Shown: positions 8,646 through 16,668 of the stretch, piece after piece | Layout of the letters: every line of letters starts with the position of its first letter | How positions within the stretch are numbered: the first letter of the stretch is position 1 | Assembly (NCBI RefSeq): GCF_900142975.1 | Contig: NZ_LT670848.1 | Coordinates: 2,852,001-2,916,000, forward strand | DNA length: 64,000 bases | Direction: 5' to 3' | Source: Salegentibacter salegens | Lineage (GTDB): Bacteria; Bacteroidota; Bacteroidia; Flavobacteriales; Flavobacteriaceae | The notes under the pieces: generated by a model | The model's input: only the letters and a program-made list of their open reading frames with translations | The model's database searches: none | Told to the model about the DNA's origin: nothing | Translations under genes and position numbers: made by a program

Positions 8646-10436
8646 ATGCGCATGGCCTTATTTTTTCTGGTTTTTATTTGCTCCATTTCGGGTGCACTGG
8701 CGCAATCTGAAGTGTTGGCACGTAATTTTTTTGATCAGGGGGAATTTGAAAAAGCGCTTAAAACCTACGAAAAGCTAGTAGCGGAAAATCCGCAGAATAC
8801 TTCCTATTTTTTCGGCCTGGTACAAAGTTATCAGCAACTTGAAAACTTTGAAAAATCTGAAGAATTGCTTCGACAGAAATTGAATAATTCGGCCAACAAT
8901 CCTACCCTTTTAATTGAACTTGGTCATAATTATGAACTTCAGGGAAATGATGAAAGAGCTCAGAAATTCTATGCCGAAGCGCTTAGTGCTGTAGACTCAC
9001 GCCCAAATTATGCCTACTCCATAGCAAGGACTTTCCAAAAATATAGCCTTTTAAAAAACGCTGCAGAAACCTACGAAAAGGCGATGGAGCTGAATAACGA
9101 GCTTAACTATAATTTACAACTCGCTAGAATTTACGGGGAACAGGGTAAAACCGAAGAAATGTTTAAAAATTACCTGGAATTGATTGAAGCGAATCCAGAT
9201 TTCTTCTCTATTGCCAACCGTGAATTTGGTAAATATATTTCTTCAGATTCTTCTACTGAAGCCAATACGGTTTTTAGAAGATTATTACTTACGAAACTTC
9301 AGCAAAATCCCAGTTTACTTTATAATGAAATGCTAAGCTGGCTTTTTATCCAGGAACAGGAATTTTTAAGGGCATTTGCCCAGGAAAAAGCTATTTATAG
9401 AAGAAGCGACAAAAGTTTGCAAAACATTTTAAATCTGGCGGTAATGGCCCGAGAGGCTGAAGATTTTGAGGCAGCAATTGAAATTGTAAATTATGTGATA
9501 GAAGAAGCACCTTCAGAAAATATAGTGCTGCAGGGAAATCAGTTCTTATTAAAAATGCGTCTGGAAAATGACGATGAAAAAAAATATTCCGAAGTAGAAA
9601 AAAGATATTCTGAATTACTAGAGCAATTTGGAACCGGACTTAGCACGCTAAATTTACAAATTGATTTTGCCAATTTCCTGGCTTTTAAACAGGGTAAGCA
9701 AGAAGAAGCCATTGCCTTATTAAAAAATCTTTCAGGACAGGCTAATCGGGATTTTGACATAGCGATTATAAAACTTGCGCTGGCCGATATTTTGGTGCTT
9801 CAGGAGAAATTTAACGAAGCGCTTATTTATTATTCCCAGGTTCAAAACCTGGTAAAAAACGATCAGATTTCGCAAAACGCTAGATTTAAAGTTGCTAAAA
9901 CCAGTTATTTTAAAGGAGATTTTAAATGGGCAAAGCAACAATTAAATGTGTTGAAATCTTCTACTTCCCAGCTTATCGCCAATGATGCGATGGAACTTAG
10001 TTTGCTTATTGAAGACAACTCTATTGAAGATTCTACCCAAACCGCACTAAAAAAATATGCAAGGGCAGATTTGCTGGCTTTTCAGGAGAAGAATGCTCAA
10101 GCTATAGAACTTTTGGGAGAAATATTAAACCTTCATAAAGGGGAGAAAATAGAAGATGAAGCTTTGCTAAAACAAGCCCGACTTTTTGAAGAAACAGAAC
10201 AATTTACAGCTGCCGAAAATAATTATCTTGCGATTATAGAAAATTTTAATACAGATATTCTCGCTGATAATGCCCATTATTATTTAGCCGAATTATATGC
10301 AAGCGAGCTTGAAAACATAGAAAAAGCCAAAGAATATTACGAACAAATAATCTTTAACTTTGCCGACAGTATTTACTTTGTGGATTCCCGCAAAAAATAC
10401 CGCGAACTAAGAGGAGATTACGAAGAAACGCCTTAA
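8646..10436 (+). CDS. Exported TPR-repeat protein
   Basis: A signal peptide (MRMALFFLVFICSISGALAQ) precedes about 570 residues of tetratricopeptide-like helical repeats (for example FFDQGEFEKALKTYEKLVAENPQ and KAKEYYEQIIFNF at the end). TPR arrays are protein-binding scaffolds, so this is probably a periplasmic assembly or trafficking partner; its exact job is unknown. The frame extends to a TTG at 8613, but the ATG at 8646 gives a clean signal peptide. A TATCTTTA box (8634-8641) lies 4 nt before this ATG. Other than that it may be read from the serS transcript. Confidence 0.85.
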   Translation: MRMALFFLVFICSISGALAQSEVLARNFFDQGEFEKALKTYEKLVAENPQNTSYFFGLVQSYQQLENFEKSEELLRQKLNNSANNPTLLIELGHNYELQGNDERAQKFYAEALSAVDSRPNYAYSIARTFQKYSLLKNAAETYEKAMELNNELNYNLQLARIYGEQGKTEEMFKNYLELIEANPDFFSIANREFGKYISSDSSTEANTVFRRLLLTKLQQNPSLLYNEMLSWLFIQEQEFLRAFAQEKAIYRRSDKSLQNILNLAVMAREAEDFEAAIEIVNYVIEEAPSENIVLQGNQFLLKMRLENDDEKKYSEVEKRYSELLEQFGTGLSTLNLQIDFANFLAFKQGKQEEAIALLKNLSGQANRDFDIAIIKLALADILVLQEKFNEALIYYSQVQNLVKNDQISQNARFKVAKTSYFKGDFKWAKQQLNVLKSSTSQLIANDAMELSLLIEDNSIEDSTQTALKKYARADLLAFQEKNAQAIELLGEILNLHKGEKIEDEALLKQARLFEETEQFTAAENNYLAIIENFNTDILADNAHYYLAELYASELENIEKAKEYYEQIIFNFADSIYFVDSRKKYRELRGDYEETP

Positions 10437-10445
10437 AAAATCAAC

Positions 10446-10754
10446 ATGTATATATATAACGTTACTATAAATGTAGAAGAAGCAATTCACGATGAGTGGG
10501 TAAAATGGATGAGGGAAAAACATATACCCGAAATGTTGGACACTGGAAAATTCAGAAAAGCTTTAATGACCCGTGTAATGGTAACTGAAGCTATGGGCGG
10601 TATTACTTACTCTGTTCAATATACTACCGAAAATAAAGCTACTTTAGAAAGGTATTACGAAGAAGATGCTGAAAGATTGAGAGGAAAAAGTAAAGCTTTT
10701 GAAGGAAAATTCGTGGCTTTTAGAACCGAAATGCAGGTAATTAGCGAGCAGTAG
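10446..10754 (+). CDS. DUF4286 family protein
   Basis: 102 residues starting [36 protein letters not shown], the pattern of the DUF4286 family. The ferredoxin-like (dimeric alpha/beta barrel) size is typical. No catalytic residues are obvious and the function is unknown. It lies 9 nt after the TPR gene and 4 nt before rsmA, so it is surely cotranscribed with them. Confidence 0.88.
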   Translation: MYIYNVTINVEEAIHDEWVKWMREKHIPEMLDTGKFRKALMTRVMVTEAMGGITYSVQYTTENKATLERYYEEDAERLRGKSKAFEGKFVAFRTEMQVISEQ

Positions 10755-10758
10755 ATCT

Positions 10759-11589
10759 ATGGGTAAATATAAAAAAAGGGGCAAAACTCCCCAATCACAA
10801 GATGGTGAGGTAAGAGCAAAAAAACATCTCGGACAGCATTTTTTAACCGATGAAAGTGTTGCCGAACAAATAGCTGAAACCCTTAGCTACAAAGGCTATA
10901 ATAAAGTTTTGGAAATTGGCCCGGGAATGGGCGTTTTAACCAAGTATTTACTAAAGCAGGATGCAGAGGTTCACGTTATAGAAATTGATACTGAAAGTGT
11001 TGCTTATCTGCAGGAACATTATCCGCAACTGGAAAATAGAATTCATCAATTCGATTTTCTGAAATATGATGTGGGAACTGTTTTTCGGGATGAAGCTTTT
11101 GCGATTATTGGTAATTTTCCCTACAATATTTCAACACAAATCGTTTTTAAAGTTTTGGAATTAAAACACCAGATTCCTGAGTTTTCAGGAATGTTTCAAA
11201 TGGAAGTCGCAAAGCGAATTTGTGAAAAAGAAGGCAATAAAACCTACGGAATTCTTTCTGTATTGGTTCAGGCTTTCTATGAAGCTGAATATTTATTTAC
11301 CGTTCCGCCTTCAGTATTCAATCCGCCGCCAAAAGTAGATAGCGGTGTATTGCGGTTAACCCGAAAGGAAGATTTTAGCCTGCCTTGTGACGAAAAACTC
11401 TTTTTTAGGGTAGTGAAAACAGCATTTCAGCAGCGTAGAAAGACTATGCGCAACAGTTTAAAAAGTTTCGATTTACCCGATAATTTAAGGGAAGATCCTA
11501 TATTTGACAAACGTCCTGAGCAACTCGGTTTTCAGGAATTTATAGATTTGACCCTTAAAATTCAGCCGTATGCAATTTCAAATCAGTAG
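10759..11589 (+). CDS. rsmA: 16S rRNA dimethyladenosine transferase
   Basis: Dimethylates the two adjacent adenines in helix 45 at the 3' end of 16S rRNA (A1518/A1519 in E. coli numbering) during 30S maturation, using S-adenosylmethionine. [20 protein letters not shown] opens the domain, [13 protein letters not shown] is the SAM-binding motif, and [10 protein letters not shown] is the adenine-binding motif [16 protein letters not shown] and the C-terminal [11 protein letters not shown] are typical. At 276 residues it is of normal length, with a short basic extension ([20 protein letters not shown]). It overlaps mgtE by 20 nt. Confidence 0.97.
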   Translation: MGKYKKRGKTPQSQDGEVRAKKHLGQHFLTDESVAEQIAETLSYKGYNKVLEIGPGMGVLTKYLLKQDAEVHVIEIDTESVAYLQEHYPQLENRIHQFDFLKYDVGTVFRDEAFAIIGNFPYNISTQIVFKVLELKHQIPEFSGMFQMEVAKRICEKEGNKTYGILSVLVQAFYEAEYLFTVPPSVFNPPPKVDSGVLRLTRKEDFSLPCDEKLFFRVVKTAFQQRRKTMRNSLKSFDLPDNLREDPIFDKRPEQLGFQEFIDLTLKIQPYAISNQ

Positions 11590-12919
11590 TGAATTAATAG
11601 AAAAATTACAATTTCTCATAGAGCAGGAAAATAATGAGGAATTGCTATTGCACCTTGAAGATGTGCACCACGCTGATATTGCTGAAATTTTAACCGAACT
11701 TTCTTTAGAAGAAGCCACTTATCTGGTTAAACTGCTGGATAGCCAAAAAACTTCTGAAGCCTTAATGGAGCTGGAAGAAGGAGTTCGGGAACGTATTTTA
11801 GATACCCTTTCGGCCAAAGAGATCGCTGAAGAGTTAGAAGAAATGGATACCGATGATGCCGCCGATATCATTTCTGAACTTTCTCCCGAACGCCAGCAAA
11901 ATGTTATCGCTGAACTCGTAGACGAGGAGCATGCCGATAATATTGTGGAATTGCTGCGTTACGATGAAGATTCTGCCGGCGGACTTATGGCTAAAGAACT
12001 TGTAAAAGTTAACGAGAACTGGAGTGTGACCGGTTGTATGACCGAAATGCGCGAACAAGCCGAAAATGTAACCCGTGTACATTCCATTTATGTCGTTGAC
12101 GATAAGAACAAATTAAAAGGTAGACTTTCACTAAAAGATTTACTTACTGCGCCCAGCCACGCCAATATTCAGGATGTTTATATTCCGCAGGTAGATTATG
12201 TAAATGTACATACCGAAGGCGAAGAAGTTGCCCGGGTAATGCAAAAATATGATTTGGAAGCGATTCCTGTGGTAGATGAAATGGGCCGTTTGGTGGGAAG
12301 GATTACCATTGATGATATTGTAGATTTTATAAAAGAAGAAGCCGAAAAAGATTACCAGATGGCTTCCGGTATTTCTGAAAATGTAGAGGCAGATGATAGC
12401 CTTTTAAGATTAACCCGGGCACGTTTGCCCTGGTTGGTACTTGGCCTTTTTGGTGGGTTGGGAAGTGTTTATATTATGAAAGGTTTTGAAGAAGCTTTAG
12501 AACAATTTCCAATTTTATTCTTTTTTACGCCTTTAATCGCGGCGATGGCAGGAAACGTTGGGGTACAGTCTAGCGCGATTATTGTACAGGGACTTGCAAA
12601 CGATAATCTTCGTGGTAGTCTATTACAACGTTTAATAAAAGAAGTGAGTCTTAGTTTAATTAATGGAGTTGCGTTAGGAATTCTGGTTATTTTATTTGGG
12701 CTTATTGTAGGGCAGGATCAATTGGTGAGTATTACCATCGCAGCATCTTTACTTTCAGTAATAATTGTAGCCGCTTTGGTGGGAACTTTTGTGCCAATTA
12801 TATTAAACAAACAGGGCATTGACCCTGCGATTGCTACAGGGCCTTTTATTACCACGAGTAATGATATCTTCGGAATTTTCCTCTTTTTTTATATTTCTAA
12901 ATTAGTGCTTGGTTTTTAA
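11570..12919 (+). CDS. mgtE: Magnesium transporter MgtE
   Basis: Mg2+-gated Mg2+ channel of the inner membrane. The MgtE N domain with acidic helical repeats runs to about residue 130, and two CBS domains to about 250 ([19 protein letters not shown] and [20 protein letters not shown]). Five transmembrane helices follow, with the pore signature [17 protein letters not shown] near 325. At 449 residues it is a normal length. The start lies inside rsmA; an internal methionine further on would cut into the N domain. Regulation in this family is by Mg2+ binding to the N/CBS domains rather than by transcription. Confidence 0.96.
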   Translation: MQFQISSELIEKLQFLIEQENNEELLLHLEDVHHADIAEILTELSLEEATYLVKLLDSQKTSEALMELEEGVRERILDTLSAKEIAEELEEMDTDDAADIISELSPERQQNVIAELVDEEHADNIVELLRYDEDSAGGLMAKELVKVNENWSVTGCMTEMREQAENVTRVHSIYVVDDKNKLKGRLSLKDLLTAPSHANIQDVYIPQVDYVNVHTEGEEVARVMQKYDLEAIPVVDEMGRLVGRITIDDIVDFIKEEAEKDYQMASGISENVEADDSLLRLTRARLPWLVLGLFGGLGSVYIMKGFEEALEQFPILFFFTPLIAAMAGNVGVQSSAIIVQGLANDNLRGSLLQRLIKEVSLSLINGVALGILVILFGLIVGQDQLVSITIAASLLSVIIVAALVGTFVPIILNKQGIDPAIATGPFITTSNDIFGIFLFFYISKLVLGF

Positions 12920-13025
12920 CTAAAAGGCTACAGGCTTTATGTTTTAAAAATCATTCTTTAACTTTGGTTTTCGTAATTAAAGTTCTCCAGAATAAAAACC
13001 GGGGAAATAATAGGAAAACTAAATT

Positions 13026-13152
13026 AGGTTGTTCAATTGGGTCTATTGCGTCAAGCTGAACTTGTTTCAGCTTCTAACATGTTCGAATTATTATAAAATT
13101 AGATCCTGAAACGAGTTCAGGATGACGATTCAATAAGCTTTTCAAACAGCCT
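13026..13152. repeat. Composite palindromic element, copy A
   Basis: It fills the middle of the 389-nt gap between mgtE and the dehydrogenase. The outer ends pair imperfectly (AGGTTGTT with AAACAGCCT). Inside are two hairpins, GTCAAGCTGAACTTGTTTCAGC followed by CTTCTAACATG, and TTAGATCCTGAAACGAGTTCAGGATGACG. The same design occurs at 63493-63632, with related units at 14688, 15860, 22019 and 40763. No open frame is present. I see nothing definite in the rest of the gap. Confidence 0.75.
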
Positions 13153-13308
13153 TATAAAACCTCACTTAGTGAGTAAACAAAAGATGAAACCGCCTTCATT
13201 TCAACATTCAATTTTCGAACTTATTTTTATTGTAATGCGGAAAAGCCAGTTTTTGAGCTTATTCCCGGCGGTCGTTATATATAAAAATTAAAAACTCAAT
13301 TTAGAGCA

Positions 13309-14289
13309 ATGATTATTTTACATTCAGATACCAATCATCCAACTTTAATTAAACAATTACAAGATGCCGGGCATCAAAATATAGAGGGTTTCAGCCAGTC
13401 TCGTGAAGAAACGCTGGAAAATCAGCATTTGTACGATGGCATCGTGATTAGAAGCCGCTACACTATAGATCGTGAGTTTATTGATGCTGCACCTAATTTA
13501 AAATTTATTGCAAGGGTAGGAGCCGGCCTGGAAAACATAGATGTGGAATATGCCGAAGCCCACGGAATCACTTTATTTTCTGCACCAGAAGGGAATCGAA
13601 ATGCCGTTGGAGAACATTCCCTGGCAATGCTTCTTTCGCTGTTTAATAGGTTGAACAAAGCCGATAGGGAAGTTCGGGATGGCCTTTGGCACCGTGAAGA
13701 AAACCGAGGCCTGGAATTGGACGGGAAAACTGTTGGCATCATTGGCTACGGAAATATGGGAAAAGCCTTCGCTAAAAAATTACGCGGTTTTGAAGTTGAG
13801 GTAATTTGCTATGATATTAAGGAAGTTGTAGGCGATGAATACGTTCGCCAGGTATCCTTAGAAGAATTTCGGGAGAAATGTGACGTAGTGAGCTTGCACA
13901 CACCCTGGACGCCTGAAACCGACCAAATGATCAATAAACAATTTATTGATGCTTATAAAAAGCCATTTTGGTTTATTAATACCGCTCGCGGAAAAAATGT
14001 AGTTACCGCAGATCTTGTAGACGCATTAAAAGACGGTCGCGTTCTTGGCGCGGGGCTTGATGTTCTTGAATACGAAAAATCTTCTTTTGAAAGTCTTTTT
14101 TCCAACAAAAAGAACGTTTCACTAAGTATAGAAAATCAAATTCCAGATGCTATGCGTGAACTTATGTTTTTGAATAATGTAATTTTAAGTCCGCACGTTG
14201 CCGGATGGACTAAAGAATCTCACGAGAGACTGGCAAGCGTAATTGCCGGAAAAATTATTGATAAATTCGGAAAAGGAGAGGGGAAGTAA
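13309..14289 (+). CDS. D-2-hydroxyacid dehydrogenase (NAD-dependent)
   Basis: Belongs to the D-isomer-specific 2-hydroxyacid dehydrogenase family, which includes phosphoglycerate, glycerate and lactate dehydrogenases. The substrate domain has IVIRSRYTID and ARVGAGLENID. The Rossmann motif is GIIGYGNMGKAFAKKL near residue 145. The catalytic triad is INTARGKNVV (Arg, about 229), GLDVLEYE (Glu, about 258) and SPHVAGWT (His, about 305). It has no C-terminal ACT domain (326 residues), so it is not the long SerA type. The serine pathway is possible but serC is not next to it, so no symbol is given. A hairpin follows the stop. Confidence 0.9.
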   Translation: MIILHSDTNHPTLIKQLQDAGHQNIEGFSQSREETLENQHLYDGIVIRSRYTIDREFIDAAPNLKFIARVGAGLENIDVEYAEAHGITLFSAPEGNRNAVGEHSLAMLLSLFNRLNKADREVRDGLWHREENRGLELDGKTVGIIGYGNMGKAFAKKLRGFEVEVICYDIKEVVGDEYVRQVSLEEFREKCDVVSLHTPWTPETDQMINKQFIDAYKKPFWFINTARGKNVVTADLVDALKDGRVLGAGLDVLEYEKSSFESLFSNKKNVSLSIENQIPDAMRELMFLNNVILSPHVAGWTKESHERLASVIAGKIIDKFGKGEGK

Positions 14290-14310
14290 TTTCTTCTTAA
14301 AAAATAGTTT

Positions 14311-14347
14311 AACCTCACAGGTTTCCAAAACCTGTGAGGTTTTTTAT
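14311..14347 (+). terminator. Palindromic repeat acting as terminator
   Basis: AACCTCACAGGTTT and AAACCTGTGAGGTT are 14-bp perfect arms with a 3-nt loop, followed by T6. It lies 22 nt after the dehydrogenase stop. The same palindrome core recurs at 25375-25407, so it is also a dispersed repeat. Confidence 0.75.
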
Positions 14348-14483
14348 GATATAACGTCATTCTGAATTTATTTCAGAATTTAATACCTTAAAGTTTTATT
14401 CCTTAAAACAGCAAGTTTATTGTCATTGTGATGATTTCAATCTTCAATTCAATTATCGTTTTCATAAAAATAACTTCAGGAAT

Positions 14484-14626
14484 ATGGAAAAAAGAGTCAC
14501 GGGAATCGGTGGGGTTTTCTTTAAAACCAAAGATCCAAGGCGGAGGAAGGGAAATTCGGTTGGATTATGGATTTGGAAGGAAATAAAATAGAACTCTGGG
14601 AACCTAACGACAAGGCTTTTTTATAA
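14484..14626 (+). pseudogene. VOC (glyoxalase/bleomycin-resistance) family remnant
   Basis: Two pieces of one VOC-superfamily protein in different frames. From the ATG at 14484 the sequence reads MEKRVTGIGGVFFKTKDP, the usual N-terminus of a small VOC protein. From 14552, in another frame, it reads KFGWIMDLEGNKIELWEPND followed by KAFL and a stop at 14624-14626, the usual C-terminus with the metal-binding glutamate region. The middle of a roughly 130-residue protein is gone and the reading frame is lost. This is my own reading of the intergenic sequence and should be searched. The rest of the 634-nt gap holds two repeats and an operator, listed separately. Confidence 0.75.
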
Positions 14627-14687
14627 TAATAGGCTGTAGTTTAGATCGACTAATATCCTCTACAATTTTTCTTAACTGATGTTGAAT

Positions 14688-14769
14688 CGTCACCCTGAAC
14701 TGGTTTCAGGGTCTAAGTTGAACCTGAATAATTTTCATGTTAGATTCCTGAAAAAAATTCAGGTTAGGG
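14688..14769. repeat. Composite palindromic element, copy B (degenerate)
   Basis: CGTCACCCTGAACTGGTTTC with AGGGTCTAAG forms one hairpin, and TTAGATTCCTGAA with TTCAGGTTAG the second. Order and spacing match the other copies, with more mismatches. No gene is present in it. Confidence 0.6.
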
Positions 14770-14861
14770 TTTGAAACGGGTACTTTCTCATTTTTCCAAG
14801 GCGATGTGCCGATAGGCAAAGGGGTTACTTTAAACTACACTGATTTTCAGGAATAAAAACT

Positions 14862-14905
14862 CGCAATATTTTGTTTATAATCCATATTAATCGTAATATT
14901 GCGAT
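14862..14905 (+). promoter_or_regulatory. Likely ArsR/SmtB-type operator
   Basis: ATCGTAATATTGCGAT (14890-14905) is a 14-of-16 palindrome centred on AATATT. A second half site, CGCAATATT, lies at 14862-14870 in inverted relation to AATATTGCG at 14895-14903. Such AATATT-centred sites precede ars operons. The site is 18 nt before the DUF6428 start. No arsR gene lies in the window, so the regulator must act from elsewhere. Confidence 0.55.
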
Positions 14906-14923
14906 ATATAAATATATGGAGAT

Positions 14924-15409
14924 ATGAAAACATCAGAATTATTCGATTTGCTGAAACAACACGAGCAAAAACCCTTGTTGTTTGAATACGCACCTAATCT
15001 GCTGGTTGGTGCAAATTATCATATAACCGAAGTAAAACACCTAAAAATAGATTCGGTAGACTGCGGAGCGGGAACCGATGCCTGGAACGAAACTATTATT
15101 CAGCTTTGGGAAAGTCCGGAGGAAATTGGAAAAACTGATTTTATGAAAACTTCTAAAGCTTTGGGTATTTTGGATAAAGTAGGGCAAATGAAATCTTACG
15201 ATCTGGATGCTGAGGTAAAGTTTGAGTATAGCAATGCTAATTTTCATACCGCTCAATTGTTCGTAACCGGTTTTGCCATTAAAAATGGAAGTTTACTAAT
15301 AAAATTAGACATAAACCCAACCGACTGTAAAGCGAAGGAAACTTGCGGAGTTGCAGCACCGGCGATGGAAAGTGCTAACGAATGCGCACCCGGTGGCGGT
15401 TGCTGCTAA
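14924..15409 (+). CDS. DUF6428 family protein of arsenic operons
   Basis: 161 residues with the family look: LLFEYAPNLLVGANYHITEVKHLKIDSVDCGAG, then WNETIIQLWESPEE. The C-terminus is cysteine-rich (DCKAKETCG and ECAPGGGCC), which suggests metal or arsenic binding, an inference. A GGAG lies directly before the ATG. I recall this family next to arsR, arsC and acr3 in Bacteroidetes; here only arsC follows, 10 nt downstream, so the two are one operon behind the operator at 14862-14905. Function unproven. Confidence 0.8.
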   Translation: MKTSELFDLLKQHEQKPLLFEYAPNLLVGANYHITEVKHLKIDSVDCGAGTDAWNETIIQLWESPEEIGKTDFMKTSKALGILDKVGQMKSYDLDAEVKFEYSNANFHTAQLFVTGFAIKNGSLLIKLDINPTDCKAKETCGVAAPAMESANECAPGGGCC

Positions 15410-15419
15410 AAAACCTTAT

Positions 15420-15836
15420 ATGAAAAACGTACTTGTACTTTGTACCGGAAATTCTTGCAGAAGCCAGATGGCACAGGGATATTTAGAACATTTTGCCAAA
15501 GAAAAAGCCGAAATTTATAGCGCGGGAATTGAAACTCACGGTCTAAACAAAAAAGCGGTGGCGATTATGATAGAAGATGGGATAGATATTTCTCATCACA
15601 CCAGTAATCATGTAGACGAATATAAAGAAGTGGACTTTGATTTTATAATTACGGTTTGCGATCACGCCAATGAAAACTGCCCGTTTATTCCGTCGAAAAA
15701 TGCGGTAAGGTTGCATCAAAATTTTAAAGACCCTTCAAAAGTAGAAGGTTCAGAAAAAGAAATTCAGGAAGCTTTTAAAACTACCAGGAATGAAATTAAA
15801 ACCTGGTGTGAAAAGTTTGTAAATGATAATCTATAA
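15420..15836 (+). CDS. arsC: Arsenate reductase, thioredoxin-coupled (low-MW PTP fold)
   Basis: 138 residues with the phosphatase loop CTGNSCRSQ near residue 8 (CX5R) and the pair of redox cysteines in ITVCDHANENCPF near 80 and 87. Three cysteines in this pattern mark thioredoxin-dependent ArsC rather than a tyrosine phosphatase. It reduces arsenate to arsenite, which then needs an efflux pump; none (acr3/arsB) lies in the window. The frame is open upstream to 15351 inside DUF6428, but MKNVLVLCTGNSCRS at 15420 is the normal start. Confidence 0.88.
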   Translation: MKNVLVLCTGNSCRSQMAQGYLEHFAKEKAEIYSAGIETHGLNKKAVAIMIEDGIDISHHTSNHVDEYKEVDFDFIITVCDHANENCPFIPSKNAVRLHQNFKDPSKVEGSEKEIQEAFKTTRNEIKTWCEKFVNDNL

Positions 15837-15914
15837 AAAATGCTGTTTAATAATTCCCACGTCATCCTGAACTTGTTTCAGGATCTAACATTTGGAACTA
15901 CCAAACAGCATTTT
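15837..15914. repeat. Nested hairpin: CCTGAAC repeat inside terminator arms
   Basis: The outer arms AAAATGCTGTTT (15837-15848) and AAACAGCATTTT (15903-15914) are 12-bp perfect. Between them sits the CGTCATCCTGAACTTGTTTC repeat unit (15860-15890) with its own stem (CCTGAAC/TTCAGG). The whole lies between the convergent ends of arsC and the minus-strand gene at 15930, where it could act as a terminator in both directions. Confidence 0.75.
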
Positions 15915-15929
15915 AATCTAAGAATCTTA

Positions 15930-16580
15930 TTAATTATTCTGGCTTAATTCAATAAGCGCAGATTTAATAGATTCCTGACCTTCCAGCGCCTGGAATGCCA
16001 TATTTTTTCCTAATGGATCTGCAAGGCACATTACCAGTAAGAAAGCTACATCATCACGAGAAATTTCTCCTCGTTCTTTTAGTTTAAGGGCTAATTTCAC
16101 TTTAGCAAGTCCCATATCGTCTGTAAGTCGGCCCGGTTGTACTATTGTGTACACAATCCCGCTGTCTACTAAATAATCATCGGCTTCTTTCTTGGCTCTT
16201 AGGTAATGTTCCAGTTCACCGCCTTCTTCAGGTTTATCGGTTCCCATTGCGCTAAGCATAATAAATTTCTTTACGTTATGCTTTTTAGCTGCATCAACCA
16301 TTTTTTTAGCACCTTCCTGGTCTACCGCTGTGGTTTTATCGGGGCCGGTACTTCCGCCAGAACCTGCAGCAAAAATAACACGGTCAATTCCTTTAAAAGC
16401 GTGATCAATATCTCCTTCAAGATCGGCCATAATGCTTTCTACATCCATATCGTCAAAGATTTGCTTTTGCTCCTCTTTACGAATCATCGCCACGGGTTTA
16501 AAATGTTCGGTATTATTTAAAATTTCAATAACCCTTTTTCCTGTTTGTCCGGTAGAACCGGCTATTAATATCTTTTCCAT
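15930..16580 (-). CDS. NAD(P)-binding SDR-like protein
   Basis: 216 residues with an N-terminal Rossmann motif KILIAGSTGQTGKRVIEIL and FAAGSGGSTGPDKTTAVDQEGAKKMVDAAKK, the atypical short-chain dehydrogenase type related to NmrA and YwnB/YhfK proteins. YLRAKKEADDYL is in the YxxxK position of the family. Such proteins are often stress-related reductases or redox sensors; the substrate is unknown. It stands alone on the minus strand, sharing a bidirectional hairpin with arsC. Confidence 0.85.
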   Translation of the reverse strand: MEKILIAGSTGQTGKRVIEILNNTEHFKPVAMIRKEEQKQIFDDMDVESIMADLEGDIDHAFKGIDRVIFAAGSGGSTGPDKTTAVDQEGAKKMVDAAKKHNVKKFIMLSAMGTDKPEEGGELEHYLRAKKEADDYLVDSGIVYTIVQPGRLTDDMGLAKVKLALKLKERGEISRDDVAFLLVMCLADPLGKNMAFQALEGQESIKSALIELSQNN

Positions 16581-16668
16581 TTTTTCTTATAATTTTAATC
16601 AGTTTGAAGATAAGGATGAATTAAAAACCTTCATAATGAATACTTCAGAATAACATGAAATTAACAGC

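Noticed and set aside
13026..13152. CRISPR-like repeat from the recurring CTGAACTTGTTTCAG units
   Set aside because: Units are scattered, alternate in orientation and lack regular spacers or cas genes.
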